Assembly: GCA_017642535.1 (NCBI GenBank)
Contig: JAGCOW010000077.1
Coordinates: 1-42,980, forward strand
DNA length: 42,980 bases
Direction of reading: 5' to 3'
Source of the DNA: Bacteroidales bacterium
Lineage (GTDB): Bacteria; Bacteroidota; Bacteroidia; Bacteroidales; UBA1715
This document shows positions 6,505 to 15,103 of this stretch, in pieces. Both the position numbers and the translations under genes were made by a program. The notes beneath the pieces were generated by a model. That model worked only from the letters and a program-made list of their open reading frames with translations. It did no database searches and was not told the origin of the DNA. Position 1 is the stretch's first letter, and the number at the start of each line of letters is the position of its first letter.

Positions 6505-8682
6505 ATGAAACACACATTTTTAACCTTTACACTATCATTTTTTTCATTTATAAATGTGTTTGCCTATGATTTCACCGCCATTTGTGAGACAGGGCAAGAA
6601 TTAGCATATATTATAAATGAAGAAAAAAAAACGGTTTGTGTATTTAAGAACTCTAATGTTTCTGGAGAATTAATAATTCCTGCGAATGTAGAGTATGACT
6701 CAAAAATATATAGAGTTACTTCGATTGGCGGATCTGCTTTTTCTGATTGTAGTGGTCTTACCTCAATAACCATTCCTAAAAGCGTAACTTCGATTGGCGG
6801 ATCTGCTTTTAGGGGTTGTAGTGGTCTTACATCAATAATAGTGGAAGAAGGGAATACTACGTACGATAGCAGAAATAATTGTAATGCAGTTATATACACA
6901 GAAAGTAATGCTTTAGTCGTGGGTTGTAAAAATACAATCATTCCCGAGAGTGTGACTTCAATTGGGCAATATGCTTTTTATAATTGCAGTGGTCTTACAT
7001 CAATAATCATCCCTGAAAGCGTAATTTCGATTGGGAATGCTGCTTTTTGTAATTGCAATGGTCTTACATCAATAACCATTCCTAAAAGCGTAACTTCGAT
7101 TGAATCTAATGCATTTCAAGGTTGCAGTGCCCTTACCTCAGTAAACATCCCCGAAAGCGTTACTATAATTGATTTTGGTACTTTTTATTGTAGTGGTCTT
7201 ACGTCAATAATCATTCCGGAAAGCGTGAAAACGATTTTAGGTGGTGCTTTTCAGAATTGCAGTAGTCTTACGTCAATAACCATTCCTAAAAGCGTAACTT
7301 CGATTGAATCTAATGCATTTGAAGGTTGCAGTGCCCTTACCTCAGTAACCATCCCTAAAAGCGTAACTTCGATTGGACGTGGTGCATTTGGAAGCTGCAG
7401 TGCTCTTACTTCAATAATAGTGGAAGAAGGAAATACTACGTATGATAGCAGAAATAATTGTAATGCAGTTATAAATACTGAAAGTAATGCTTTAGTCGTA
7501 GGTTGTAAAAACACAATCATTCCCGAGAGTGTGACTTCAATTGACCAATATGCTTTTTATGATTGTAGTGGTCTTACGTCAATAACCATCCCTGAAAGCG
7601 TGACAATGATTGACCAATATGCTTTTTATGGTTGCAGTGGTCTTACGTCAATAACTATCCCAGAAAGCGTGACCTCGATTCATTTTCGTTCTAGAGGAGA
7701 TTTTTTCGGATGTGGTGATCTTACCTCAATAATAGTGAAAGAAGGGAATACTAAGTATGATAGCAGAAATAATTGTAATGCAGTTATAAAAACAGAAAGT
7801 AACACTTTAGTCGTTGGTTGTAAAAATACAATCATTCCTGAGACTGTGACTTCAATTGGCGGATTTGCTTTTTATGGTTGCAGTGGTCTTACGTCAATAA
7901 CCATCCCTGAAAGCGTGACATTAATTGGAAACAATGCCTTTGATGATTGCAGTGATCTAAAAAAAATAATTTGTTTGTCTAGCACGCCACCTACGATATT
8001 GGCAGGGCAATTCGATTGTGACAACATATATTTATACGTGCCATGCAAAAGTAAGGGGAAGTATATTTTGGATGCGGCTTGGGGAAAATTTAAACATATA
8101 GAATGTATAGATTCCGAAACAGTAGAATTAACCAAAGACGAGGTTGTTGTTGAGCCAGACAAAACAGAGGCGTTGTTCTCTATGCCTAAGAACGAGGATG
8201 CTAATTCCTATACGCTTACAATCCAAAACAACGGTGTAACGTTCTGCACTCTCACGTTCAACGCACAAGGACAGTTGGCTAACATAGATTTCTCTACAAC
8301 AAAGAGTTACGAGTTAAAATCGGGCGTTGAGGCGTTTCAATTCACGGTTACGGGACTCTCTGCCGCTACAAAATATGGATATTCATTCAAAGCATTAAGT
8401 AGCAACAAAGCCGTGCTAAAAGAATATGCAGGTACGTTTACCACTAAAAACGAAGACGGCACTGACGGTAGCGGTCAAGGTAGCCAAGGCGGTTCAACTG
8501 CAGTTTCCGAGGTTTCCAATGCTACGGCGGTTACAATCGTAAATGGTCAAATCCTTGTAAACGGCGAAGCACCAGCATTCGTGGTAACCGTTTCAGGTCA
8601 AAAAATCGCAAATGCAAACCTCAAGGCAGGGGTGTATTTTGTGGTGGTAGATGGCGAAACGGTGAAGGTGGTAGTGAATTAA
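6505..8682 (+). CDS. BspA-type leucine-rich repeat surface protein with T9SS sorting domain
   Basis: The protein is 725 aa. Residues 1-20 (MKHTFLTFTLSFFSFINVFA) are a signal peptide. From about 70 to 490 there are 14 LRR_5 repeats of about 23 residues with the consensus VTSIGxxAFxxCSGLTSITIPES. Three of them carry an inserted segment starting NTxYDSRNNCNAVI and ending NTIIPE. A fibronectin III-like region follows (roughly 530-645), then the linker DGTDGSGQGSQGGSTA, and finally a C-terminal sorting domain (about 672-725: VNGQILVNGE, VTVSGQKI, LKAGVYFVVVDGETVKVVV). BspA proteins of oral and gut Bacteroidales bind host matrix or other bacteria; that role is inferred here. Several repeats are nearly identical at DNA level, so the array can change by recombination. 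Confidence 0.92.
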   Translation: MKHTFLTFTLSFFSFINVFAYDFTAICETGQELAYIINEEKKTVCVFKNSNVSGELIIPANVEYDSKIYRVTSIGGSAFSDCSGLTSITIPKSVTSIGGSAFRGCSGLTSIIVEEGNTTYDSRNNCNAVIYTESNALVVGCKNTIIPESVTSIGQYAFYNCSGLTSIIIPESVISIGNAAFCNCNGLTSITIPKSVTSIESNAFQGCSALTSVNIPESVTIIDFGTFYCSGLTSIIIPESVKTILGGAFQNCSSLTSITIPKSVTSIESNAFEGCSALTSVTIPKSVTSIGRGAFGSCSALTSIIVEEGNTTYDSRNNCNAVINTESNALVVGCKNTIIPESVTSIDQYAFYDCSGLTSITIPESVTMIDQYAFYGCSGLTSITIPESVTSIHFRSRGDFFGCGDLTSIIVKEGNTKYDSRNNCNAVIKTESNTLVVGCKNTIIPETVTSIGGFAFYGCSGLTSITIPESVTLIGNNAFDDCSDLKKIICLSSTPPTILAGQFDCDNIYLYVPCKSKGKYILDAAWGKFKHIECIDSETVELTKDEVVVEPDKTEALFSMPKNEDANSYTLTIQNNGVTFCTLTFNAQGQLANIDFSTTKSYELKSGVEAFQFTVTGLSAATKYGYSFKALSSNKAVLKEYAGTFTTKNEDGTDGSGQGSQGGSTAVSEVSNATAVTIVNGQILVNGEAPAFVVTVSGQKIANANLKAGVYFVVVDGETVKVVVN
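6837..7858 (+). repeat. Three near-identical ~130-bp coding repeat units in the BspA gene
   Basis: A unit starting at the AATAATAGTG(G/A)AAGAAGG motif and ending at GTGACTTCAATTG appears at about 6836-6962, 7414-7542 and 7730-7858 with only scattered substitutions, including silent ones. A second near-identical pair, containing GCGTAACTTCGATTGAATCT, occurs at about 7064-7142 and 7271-7349. These are coding repeats, not CRISPR: there are no short unique spacers. Confidence 0.8.
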
Positions 8683-8706
8683 GAATTAAAAATTAGGAAT
8701 TAATTC

Positions 8707-8735
8707 AAGGGATTCTCGCAAGGGAGTCCCTTTTT
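8707..8735 (+). terminator. Rho-independent terminator of the BspA operon
   Basis: AAGGGATTCT (8707-8716) pairs with GGAGTCCCTT (8723-8732), including two G-U pairs, and runs into five Ts. It ends the XRE-FISUMP-BspA region. From here to 8919 (about 185 bp) I see no gene and no other clear signal. Confidence 0.75.
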
Positions 8736-8919
8736 AGTACAAGAAAACGGCAAAAGGAAGAGGTTTTGTTTCCTGCATTTTGGGAGAATTATTTATAAAA
8801 AACTCATTTTTAATTGTGGCAATAGATTTTCCCTTCCAGACCGAAAAGTCGCTTTGGTAAAGGGTTAGACAAAAATAGTTTTTTCTAATTAAAAATGATG
8901 GATTAAGAGGGAAATTCTC

Positions 8920-8927
8920 TAATTTTG
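8920..8927 (+). promoter_or_regulatory. Promoter -7 element of the lipoprotein-methyltransferase-TonB operon
   Basis: TAATTTTG matches TAnnTTTG and lies 16 bp before the ATG at 8944. Confidence 0.65.
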
Positions 8928-8943
8928 TGCAAAATAAAACGTG

Positions 8944-9132
8944 ATGCGAACGAAAATACTTTTGTGTGCAATATGTCTGTGCCCGTTGTTGTTCGGGGTG
9001 TCGTGTCGTACGCAAACCAATGCACAACGTGCAACGAAAATAGCAAAGAAACGATATAAGCACATCAAACACGACTGCAATTGCCATTCGTATTTGTATC
9101 AACCTGAGGACAATAGCGAAATAGAAGGATGA
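8944..9132 (+). CDS. Small lipoprotein, unknown function
   Basis: The protein is 62 aa. A lipoprotein-type signal (MRTKILLCAICLCPLLFGVS) ends at a Cys in VSC-R, giving a mature peptide of about 42 residues that is basic at first (RATKIAKKRYKHIKHDCNC) and acidic at the end (EDNSEIEG). A GTG directly precedes the ATG, but the ATG fits the 16-bp promoter spacing used elsewhere. It overlaps the methyltransferase gene by 4 bp and so leads a four-gene operon with a TonB receptor and a DUF4249 lipoprotein. I do not recognise the family. Confidence 0.65.
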   Translation: MRTKILLCAICLCPLLFGVSCRTQTNAQRATKIAKKRYKHIKHDCNCHSYLYQPEDNSEIEG

Positions 9133-9917
9133 ATACGTTTCTTGCAAAACAAATAGTACGATATTTTGTAACCTCGGGACATAAATTCGGACATAGAGTT
9201 CATTCTCCCTTTGTTTTTGAGTTGATTCAATCGGTTTTTCTTGCAAAAAACTCTCGATCAACGTTTTCAAAGATTGAAAAACGCCGCAAGGAACTTTTGC
9301 GTGATGCGACGGAAATCACGATTCAGGATTTTGGTGCCGGCTCAAAGCGAAACGCATCGAACGTCCGGAAAATAAGTTATATTGCTCGTACCAGTTTGTC
9401 GCAGGGAAAATACGCACGTTTGTTGTATAACCTTATTCAACATTGTAAGCCGAAAACCATTCTTGAACTTGGAACATCGCTTGGAATCAGTTCTGCCTAT
9501 ATGGCGTATGGAAATCCCGAAGCGAAGGTCGTTTCTCTTGAAGGTTCCGAAACGATAGCTGCAATTGCTCGGAAAACGATGCATAGTTGTGAGATAGAAA
9601 ATGTGGAAATTGTTGTGGGAAATTTCGACGAAACCTTGGTTGGCGTTCTTTCAAAAATGCAATCTGTTGATTTTGCGTTTATTGACGGAAACCATACGAA
9701 GGAGGCAACGCTGCGTTATTTCAATCAAATTTGTGAATATCGTAATTCGCAGACAGTTATGATTTTTGACGATATTTCGTGGAGTGAGGGAATGCGTGAG
9801 GCGTGGAATACCATCAAGGACGACAAACGTGTAAGCATAAGTATTGACTTGTGTAAATTCGGCATTGTGTTTTTCCGCGATGGCATTGTGAAACAGAATT
9901 TTGTAATTCGCTATTAA
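9129..9917 (+). CDS. SAM-dependent O-methyltransferase-like protein
   Basis: The protein is 262 aa with no signal peptide. Motif I is TILELGTSLGISSAYMA (110-126), followed by the strand KVVSLEGSETIAAIARK with an acidic residue for SAM ribose binding, FIDGNH (184-189) and IFDDISWSEGM (212-222). This matches class I methyltransferases of the O-methyltransferase_3 / Methyltransf_24 type, where the Asp residues can bind a metal. The N-terminal 80 residues (HRVHSPFVFELI, then FGAGSK) are characteristic of a Bacteroidota subgroup. The substrate is unknown. The gene overlaps both neighbours (4 bp upstream; TAATG with the TonB receptor), so it is translationally coupled to envelope genes although the protein itself is cytoplasmic. 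Confidence 0.85.
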   Translation: MNTFLAKQIVRYFVTSGHKFGHRVHSPFVFELIQSVFLAKNSRSTFSKIEKRRKELLRDATEITIQDFGAGSKRNASNVRKISYIARTSLSQGKYARLLYNLIQHCKPKTILELGTSLGISSAYMAYGNPEAKVVSLEGSETIAAIARKTMHSCEIENVEIVVGNFDETLVGVLSKMQSVDFAFIDGNHTKEATLRYFNQICEYRNSQTVMIFDDISWSEGMREAWNTIKDDKRVSISIDLCKFGIVFFRDGIVKQNFVIRY

Positions 9918-12226
9918 TGAGAAGATTACTATTATATTTCATTTTTACTATTGTTGCATTGACTTCGTTTGCACAAAAGTACACGTTGTCGGGTGTGGTG
10001 AAAAACGCCTCGACGGGTGAGGTGCTTGCAGGAGCAACCGTTTCAATAGCAGGGCAGGGCGTAGGCGTTTTTACGGACTCGAAAGGCGGTTATTCCATTC
10101 CTTTGTCGAAAGGTGTTTATACCATTGAATATTCCTACATAGGATTTGAAACAATGTCGGTGGAGTTGACCATCAATGACAACCTGAAAAAGAATGTCAG
10201 ATTGGCTCCTGATGCCGTCAAGATTGAGAAAGTTGTCGTTTCTTCCGTATCGCAAGACTACAATGTGTCTTCTACGCAAGTAGGAGCTCAGACATTGACT
10301 ATGCAGGAGGTGAAGATGGTGCCTGTGCTGTTCGGTGAAAACGATGTGCTGAAAACTTTGCAACTTATGCCTGGCGTGAAAAGTGCGGGCGAAGGTGGTT
10401 GTGGCTATTACGTGCGTGGTGGCGGTTCCGACCAAAATCTGATTTTGCTCGACGGAGCTCCTGTGTATAACGCTTCGCACATGATGGGAATGTTTTCGGT
10501 GTTCAATGGCGATGCCATCAAGGATGCAAAACTATATAAGGGTAGTATGTCGGCGGAATACGGTGGACGATTGTCGTCGGTGCTCGACGTGACGATGCAG
10601 GAAGGTGGAAAGGAGGCAATTCACGGGCAGGGTGGCATTGGTACCATTTCGTCGCGCGTGGAGGTTGACGGTCCGATTCAGAGGGGAAAAAGTTCGTTTT
10701 TGGTTGCCGCACGCAGAACCTACGCCGACATGTTCTTGAAACTTCGTCGCGATGATTCTATGAAAGGCACAAAACTCCATTTTTACGATGTGAACTACAA
10801 ACTCGACAATGTGATGAGCGAGAAAACCAAGATAGAATTGTCGGGTTACATTGGTCGCGACGTGTTTTTCTTTCGCGATATGTTTGGCATGGACGGGGGA
10901 AATATAACGTCGTCGCTATCGCTGGTTCATTTGCCGTCGGAACGGTTTAAGACGGTTTCGTCACTGATTTTCAGTCATTTTGACTCGAAAATGATGTTGA
11001 ATATGGCTATTGTCGATGCAAAACTCAAATCGGGAATTATCGACTTGAATTGGAAGGAAGATTTTGAATATCGTACGGCAAACAACACGCTCCGTTTCGG
11101 TGATAATGTCACGTTGCATCGCTTCCAACCAGGAGAATTATCAACGGGAATGCTCGAAAACCCGATAGTGCTACCAAAACAGACGGCTCTTGAAGCAAGT
11201 TTGTATATTGATGATAATCAAAATATTAGAGATGTCATAAAGTTGCAATATGGTTTGCGTTTCTCAAATTTCTTCCGTCTGGGACCAGCGGTGGAAAACG
11301 AATACAACGCCGAACACGAGATAATTGACAGCACGGTGTACAAGCGGGGAGAAATAGTAAAATACTATCCGAATTTGGAACCTCGTGTGAGCGCGAATTT
11401 TAGAATCGACGAGGTGAGTTCAATAAAAGCGGCATATACGCGCACGTGTCAGTTCGTTCATCTTATTCAGAGTTCCACCGTCGCAATGCCGACGGATTAT
11501 TGGATGCCAAGTTCCAACAAGGTGAAGCCACAGACGTGTTCGCAGGTTTCGCTCGGCTACTTCCGAAATTTCAATGAAAATATGTTTGAAACTTCGGCTG
11601 AGGTGTATTACAAAAAAATGGGCAATCAGATTGATTATGAGAATGGTACGAACATTTTTCTCAATGCGAATCTTGAAGCATTTTTGTTGTATGGTCACAG
11701 TCGCTCGTATGGTTTTGAATTGTTTGTAAAAAAGAATCTTGGCGATTTGACTGGCTGGGTTTCATATTCGTTGTCGAAAACCGAGAAACAGTTTCAGGGT
11801 ATCAATTCGGGAACGTGGTATCCCGTTCGTTACGACCGCAGACACGATGTTTCGATTGTGGCTATGTATGAACTCAACGAGAAATGGAAAGTTTCGGCTA
11901 CGTGGGTTTATGCTACGGGCGATGCGGTTACCTATCCTTCGGGAAAATATACGATTGACGGACAGACGGTTTCGTACTATACCGAGCGAAACGGTTACCG
12001 AATGCCCGCATATCACCGTATGGACTTGGGGGCTACGTATCTTACTTCGAAGAGCGAACGATTTGAGTCGTTGCTGTCGTTTTCAATCTACAACGTGTAT
12101 AATCGGAAAAATGCCTATATGATTTATTTCGAGCCAGTTGACGAGGAGAATCCCGACGTGTTGCAGGCGGTTAAAGTTTCGTTGTTTCCAATAATCCCTT
12201 CAGTTTCATGGAATTGTAAGTTTTAA
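9917..12226 (+). CDS. TonB-dependent outer-membrane receptor with carboxypeptidase-regulatory-like domain
   Basis: The protein is 769 aa. The signal peptide (MRRLLLYFIFTIVALTSFAQ) is followed by a CarboxypepD_reg-like domain (about 22-100: LSGVVKNASTGEVLAGATVS, YSIPLSKGVYTIEYSYIGFE). A plug domain follows (GENDVLKTLQLMPGVKSAGE, YYVRGGGSDQNLILLDGAPV, YGGRLSSVLDV), then a 22-strand-type barrel to the C-terminal WNCKF. It should import a ligand across the outer membrane using TonB/ExbBD. Plugs reading LDGAPVYN.SH..G.FSVFN.D belong to the receptor group usually found next to DUF4249 lipoproteins, as here. It differs from SusC types in lacking a SusD partner, so the ligand need not be a glycan. 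Confidence 0.93.
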   Translation: MRRLLLYFIFTIVALTSFAQKYTLSGVVKNASTGEVLAGATVSIAGQGVGVFTDSKGGYSIPLSKGVYTIEYSYIGFETMSVELTINDNLKKNVRLAPDAVKIEKVVVSSVSQDYNVSSTQVGAQTLTMQEVKMVPVLFGENDVLKTLQLMPGVKSAGEGGCGYYVRGGGSDQNLILLDGAPVYNASHMMGMFSVFNGDAIKDAKLYKGSMSAEYGGRLSSVLDVTMQEGGKEAIHGQGGIGTISSRVEVDGPIQRGKSSFLVAARRTYADMFLKLRRDDSMKGTKLHFYDVNYKLDNVMSEKTKIELSGYIGRDVFFFRDMFGMDGGNITSSLSLVHLPSERFKTVSSLIFSHFDSKMMLNMAIVDAKLKSGIIDLNWKEDFEYRTANNTLRFGDNVTLHRFQPGELSTGMLENPIVLPKQTALEASLYIDDNQNIRDVIKLQYGLRFSNFFRLGPAVENEYNAEHEIIDSTVYKRGEIVKYYPNLEPRVSANFRIDEVSSIKAAYTRTCQFVHLIQSSTVAMPTDYWMPSSNKVKPQTCSQVSLGYFRNFNENMFETSAEVYYKKMGNQIDYENGTNIFLNANLEAFLLYGHSRSYGFELFVKKNLGDLTGWVSYSLSKTEKQFQGINSGTWYPVRYDRRHDVSIVAMYELNEKWKVSATWVYATGDAVTYPSGKYTIDGQTVSYYTERNGYRMPAYHRMDLGATYLTSKSERFESLLSFSIYNVYNRKNAYMIYFEPVDEENPDVLQAVKVSLFPIIPSVSWNCKF

Positions 12227-12229
12227 GCT

Positions 12230-13030
12230 ATGAAAAAATCACTTTCTATATTATTTGTTTCACTTGTCGCTATGTTCAGTTCGTGTACCGAAGTGATGGA
12301 AGATTTTGATTTGACCACGGCGGAACCGAAAATTGTAGTGGATGCTTCTGTTTCGCCACAAAAGGCACAAGTAATTCTTTCAAAGACAACAAGTTACCTT
12401 AATCCTAATAATGTTCCCTATATTTCGGGGGCAAGTATTTATTTGTCGTTCAACGACACGCAATTGGCGTTGAACGAGGATTCTGCGGGATATTATTCCG
12501 CTACGATGAATTTCCCAGAAGAAACAACCTACGAGCTCAATGTGCTGATTGGCAAGGAAAACATTCGTGCCACTTCGTATATGCCCAAAGCGATTTTGTG
12601 GGATAGTGTGACGGTGCAAAAGTCGGAATTTGCCGACTGGATTCCTGCGGGATTGATGGACAGCACCAAGACATTGTACGACGTTTTGGGCTATATGACA
12701 GATATAAAATCAGTTGTGAATTATTACAAAGTAGATATTTGGAATGCCGACACGTTGCTTTCCCGTTCGGTAACCGACGACGGCTATTTCGACGGACAGG
12801 CGATACAGTTGGTGACGCTTATGGGAGCATATTCCTCAACCGACACGTTGCGACTTTATCTTAGTTCCATAGACAAGGCGGCGTATGAGTTTTACAACAC
12901 CTTGGCGTTATCGAATTCCAGTTCGGGAATGTTTTCTGCACCCGATAATCCCAAATCAAATCTGGAAGGCGACGCTTTAGGTCGTTTTTATGCATATTCG
13001 ATTGATTCCGTGTATGTTACATTTGAATAG
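12230..13030 (+). CDS. DUF4249 family lipoprotein, TonB receptor partner
   Basis: The protein is 266 aa. The signal peptide ends in a lipobox-like MFSSC (Cys19). The mature protein opens with TAEPKIVVDASVSPQKAQVILSKT, then YISGASIYLSFNDT and GYYSATMNFPEETTYELNV, the beta-rich pattern of DUF4249. These lipoproteins are encoded beside TonB receptors and are thought to help capture the ligand at the cell surface, but no ligand is known. The gene starts 3 bp after the receptor stop codon and is the last gene of the operon. It is followed by a palindromic repeat element at 13057. Confidence 0.88.
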   Translation: MKKSLSILFVSLVAMFSSCTEVMEDFDLTTAEPKIVVDASVSPQKAQVILSKTTSYLNPNNVPYISGASIYLSFNDTQLALNEDSAGYYSATMNFPEETTYELNVLIGKENIRATSYMPKAILWDSVTVQKSEFADWIPAGLMDSTKTLYDVLGYMTDIKSVVNYYKVDIWNADTLLSRSVTDDGYFDGQAIQLVTLMGAYSSTDTLRLYLSSIDKAAYEFYNTLALSNSSSGMFSAPDNPKSNLEGDALGRFYAYSIDSVYVTFE

Positions 13031-13056
13031 ATCAATCGTTTAGGGTAAAATTTGGG

Positions 13057-13084
13057 GTAGAGAAGCGATTAATCGCGTCTCTGC
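13057..13084. repeat. Palindromic repeat element, GTAGAGA family, copy 1
   Basis: A 28-bp near-perfect palindrome with arms GTAGAGAAGCGATT (13057-13070) and AATCGCGTCTCTGC (13071-13084); only two positions fail to pair. The outer arms GTAGAGA/TCTCT-C are shared with the element at 24632-24657. It lies between the DUF4249 gene and prfA and may also work as a terminator hairpin, although no T-run follows. Confidence 0.75.
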
Positions 13085-13128
13085 ACGTTCTTAAATTCTA
13101 ATTGTTTTCTTATTTCCCAAATAATTTC

Positions 13129-13136
13129 TACTTTTG
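13129..13136 (+). promoter_or_regulatory. Promoter -7 element of prfA
   Basis: TACTTTTG matches TAnnTTTG exactly and lies 18 bp before the ATG at 13155. Confidence 0.7.
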
Positions 13137-13154
13137 CACGCAAAGAAATAAGGT

Positions 13155-14240
13155 ATGGCAGAACAATCTCTTCTTGAACGCCTTGACGGGCTTCAGTTTA
13201 AATTTGAGGAAATATCGACAATGATTACCGACCCAGCTGTGATAGCTGACATGAAACGTTTTGTCAAATTGAATAAGGAATATCACGAGTTGGAATTGTT
13301 GATGAATGCTCGCAAAGAGTACAAAAATCTTTTGTCGAACTATGCCGAGGCGAAAAAAATCCTCGAAACGGAAAACGACGAGGAAATGCGCGAAATGGCA
13401 AAATTGGAGATTGACGAAGCCGAACCGAAGATTACCAAAATGGAAGACGAGATTCGTCTGTTGCTCATACCTGCCGACCCCGAAGACGGGAAAAACGCTA
13501 TTGTTGAAATCCGTGGCGGAACGGGAGGCGACGAAGCTGCCATTTTTGCCGGCGATTTGTTCCGTATGTACACCAAATATTGTGAATCAAAAGGTTGGAA
13601 AGTACAAGTCACAAGTTTCAATGAAGGAACTTCTGGTGGTTACAAAGAAATTGTGTTTGAGGTTACGGGCGAAAACGTGTATGGTACAATGAAATACGAA
13701 TCGGGCGTGCATCGCGTGCAGCGTGTGCCGGCAACTGAAACACAAGGTCGTGTGCATACGTCGGCGGCTACGGTGGCTGTGTTGCCCGAAGCTGAGGAAT
13801 TCGATATTGAACTGAAAGAATCCGATATCCGTACCGATATTTTCTGTGCGTCGGGACATGGTGGACAGAGCGTCAACACGACGTATTCCGCCATTCGTTT
13901 GGTGCACATCCCAACGGGAATCACCGTGCAATGTCAAGATGAAAAGTCGCAGTTGAAGAATAAGGCGAAAGCGTTGGTGGAATTGCGTACCCGTATCTAC
14001 AATATGGAGTATCAGAAATATCTCGACAACATCGCTTCAAAACGTAAGACGATGGTTTCCACAGGCGACCGTTCTGCAAAGATTCGTACCTACAACTATC
14101 CGCAAGGTCGTGTGACCGACCATCGAATCAACCTCACTTTGTATAATCTAAATGCAATTATGGCTGGCGACATTCAAGAAATTATCGACGGTTTGGTTGT
14201 TGCCGAAAATGCAGAACGACTGAAAGCAGGAGAGATTTAG
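13155..14240 (+). CDS. prfA: Peptide chain release factor 1 (RF1)
   Basis: The protein is 361 aa, standard for RF1. Domain 2 has the RF1-type stop-codon reading motif P-A-T (192-194 in [18 protein letters not shown]), and domain 3 has GGQ at 236-238 ([16 protein letters not shown]), which triggers peptidyl-tRNA hydrolysis at the ribosome. The PxT motif separates it from RF2 (SPF), so it reads UAA and UAG. It is transcribed alone, with its own promoter and a bidirectional AT-rich hairpin between it and convergent trmD. Confidence 0.97.
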   Translation: MAEQSLLERLDGLQFKFEEISTMITDPAVIADMKRFVKLNKEYHELELLMNARKEYKNLLSNYAEAKKILETENDEEMREMAKLEIDEAEPKITKMEDEIRLLLIPADPEDGKNAIVEIRGGTGGDEAAIFAGDLFRMYTKYCESKGWKVQVTSFNEGTSGGYKEIVFEVTGENVYGTMKYESGVHRVQRVPATETQGRVHTSAATVAVLPEAEEFDIELKESDIRTDIFCASGHGGQSVNTTYSAIRLVHIPTGITVQCQDEKSQLKNKAKALVELRTRIYNMEYQKYLDNIASKRKTMVSTGDRSAKIRTYNYPQGRVTDHRINLTLYNLNAIMAGDIQEIIDGLVVAENAERLKAGEI

Positions 14241-14242
14241 GA

Positions 14243-14302
14243 AATTAAGAATTAAAAATTAAAAATGAGGGATTTTTTAATTCTTAATTTTTCATTCTTC
14301 AT
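14243..14302. repeat. AT-rich inverted repeat between prfA and trmD, possible bidirectional terminator
   Basis: AATTAAGAATTAAAAATTAA-type sequence at about 14244-14266 faces the complementary TTAATTCTTAATTTTTCATT type at about 14277-14297. It can fold into a long A-T stem and separates two convergent genes, overlapping the trmD stop region. The same AAGAATTAAAAATTA motif occurs at 8680-8700, 34321-34343 and 37315-37342. Confidence 0.55.
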
Positions 14303-14978
14303 TATTTAAAAGGTCTGGACGCAGTTTTTGCGTTCGTTCCAGCGATTGTTCAAATTGCCATTTTTCAATTTCTTTGGTATTTCCCGACAATAGAATTTCG
14401 GGAACTTTCCAACCATTGTAAACTTCAGGTCTTGTGTAGATGGGAGCGGCAAGCAGATTGTCTTGGAACGAATCGTCCAACGCCGAAGCCAAGTCGCCCA
14501 TAGCCCCTGGTAAAATCCGCACGACGCTGTCGGTTACCACAGCAGCAGCCAGTTCACCGCCCGTAATCACAAAATCGCCTATGGAAATTTCTCTTGTAAT
14601 CAAATGGTCGCGTACTCGCTGGTCAATTCCTTTGTAATGGCCACACAATATAATAATGTTGTTCAGCAACGAAAGTGAATTTGCCGTTTTCTGCGTGAAT
14701 TGTTCGCCGTCGGGACTCATATAGATGATTTCGTCGTAGTGTCGTTCCGATTGTAGTTTCGCAATACATTTGTGTATCGGCTCAATTTGCAGAACCATAC
14801 CTGCTCCGCCACCAAACTGATAGTCATCAACGTGATGATGTTTCTCGTCGGAAGAGTAGTCGTGAAGGTCGTGTACGACGATTTCAACAATGCCTTTTTC
14901 TTTTGCCCGTTTAAGGATAGAAGTCTCCAATGGACTCTCTATAACTTGGGGTACGGCAGAAATAATATCGATTCGCAT
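14292..14978 (-). CDS. trmD: tRNA (guanine-N1-)-methyltransferase TrmD
   Basis: The protein is 228 aa from the ATG at 14978. It begins [20 protein letters not shown] as TrmD proteins do and contains [27 protein letters not shown] and [20 protein letters not shown], the SPOUT-class trefoil-knot SAM site, followed by the conserved DDSF and [18 protein letters not shown]. It methylates G37 next to the anticodon of tRNAs reading CUN, CCN and CGG and prevents frameshifting. A five-codon extension to a TTG at 14993 is rejected because that codon overlaps the promoter -7 element. It is not in the usual rpsP-rimM-trmD-rplS cluster here. Confidence 0.96.
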   Translation of the reverse strand: MRIDIISAVPQVIESPLETSILKRAKEKGIVEIVVHDLHDYSSDEKHHHVDDYQFGGGAGMVLQIEPIHKCIAKLQSERHYDEIIYMSPDGEQFTQKTANSLSLLNNIIILCGHYKGIDQRVRDHLITREISIGDFVITGGELAAAVVTDSVVRILPGAMGDLASALDDSFQDNLLAAPIYTRPEVYNGWKVPEILLSGNTKEIEKWQFEQSLERTQKLRPDLLNNEE

Positions 14979-14990
14979 TTGATTTTTTTT

Positions 14991-14998
14991 CAAAATTA
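14991..14998 (-). promoter_or_regulatory. Promoter -7 element of trmD
   Basis: TAATTTTG on the minus strand lies 12 bp from the ATG at 14978. It overlaps the alternative TTG start at 14993 and so fixes the shorter protein. Confidence 0.6.
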
Positions 14999-15103
14999 CT
15001 TTTTTTCTCGTGCAAAAATATGTATTTTCGCTATAAATTGTATTTCTTGGGATTATTGGAAGGATATGAACAAGTAAAAATGAAATTGTAGGTCATTGGT
15101 ATT

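Noticed and set aside
6750..7970. Repeats at 6750-7970 as a possible CRISPR array
   Set aside because: Repeats are in frame, translate to LRR_5 units, and lack uniform short repeats with unique spacers.
8734..9270. Minus-strand 178-codon frame opposite the small lipoprotein and methyltransferase start
   Set aside because: Its protein has no domain pattern; the plus-strand genes have a promoter, lipobox and overlapping starts.
14979..14993. TrmD start at the TTG at 14993
   Set aside because: It overlaps the promoter -7 element; the ATG at 14978 gives the conserved MRIDIIS start.
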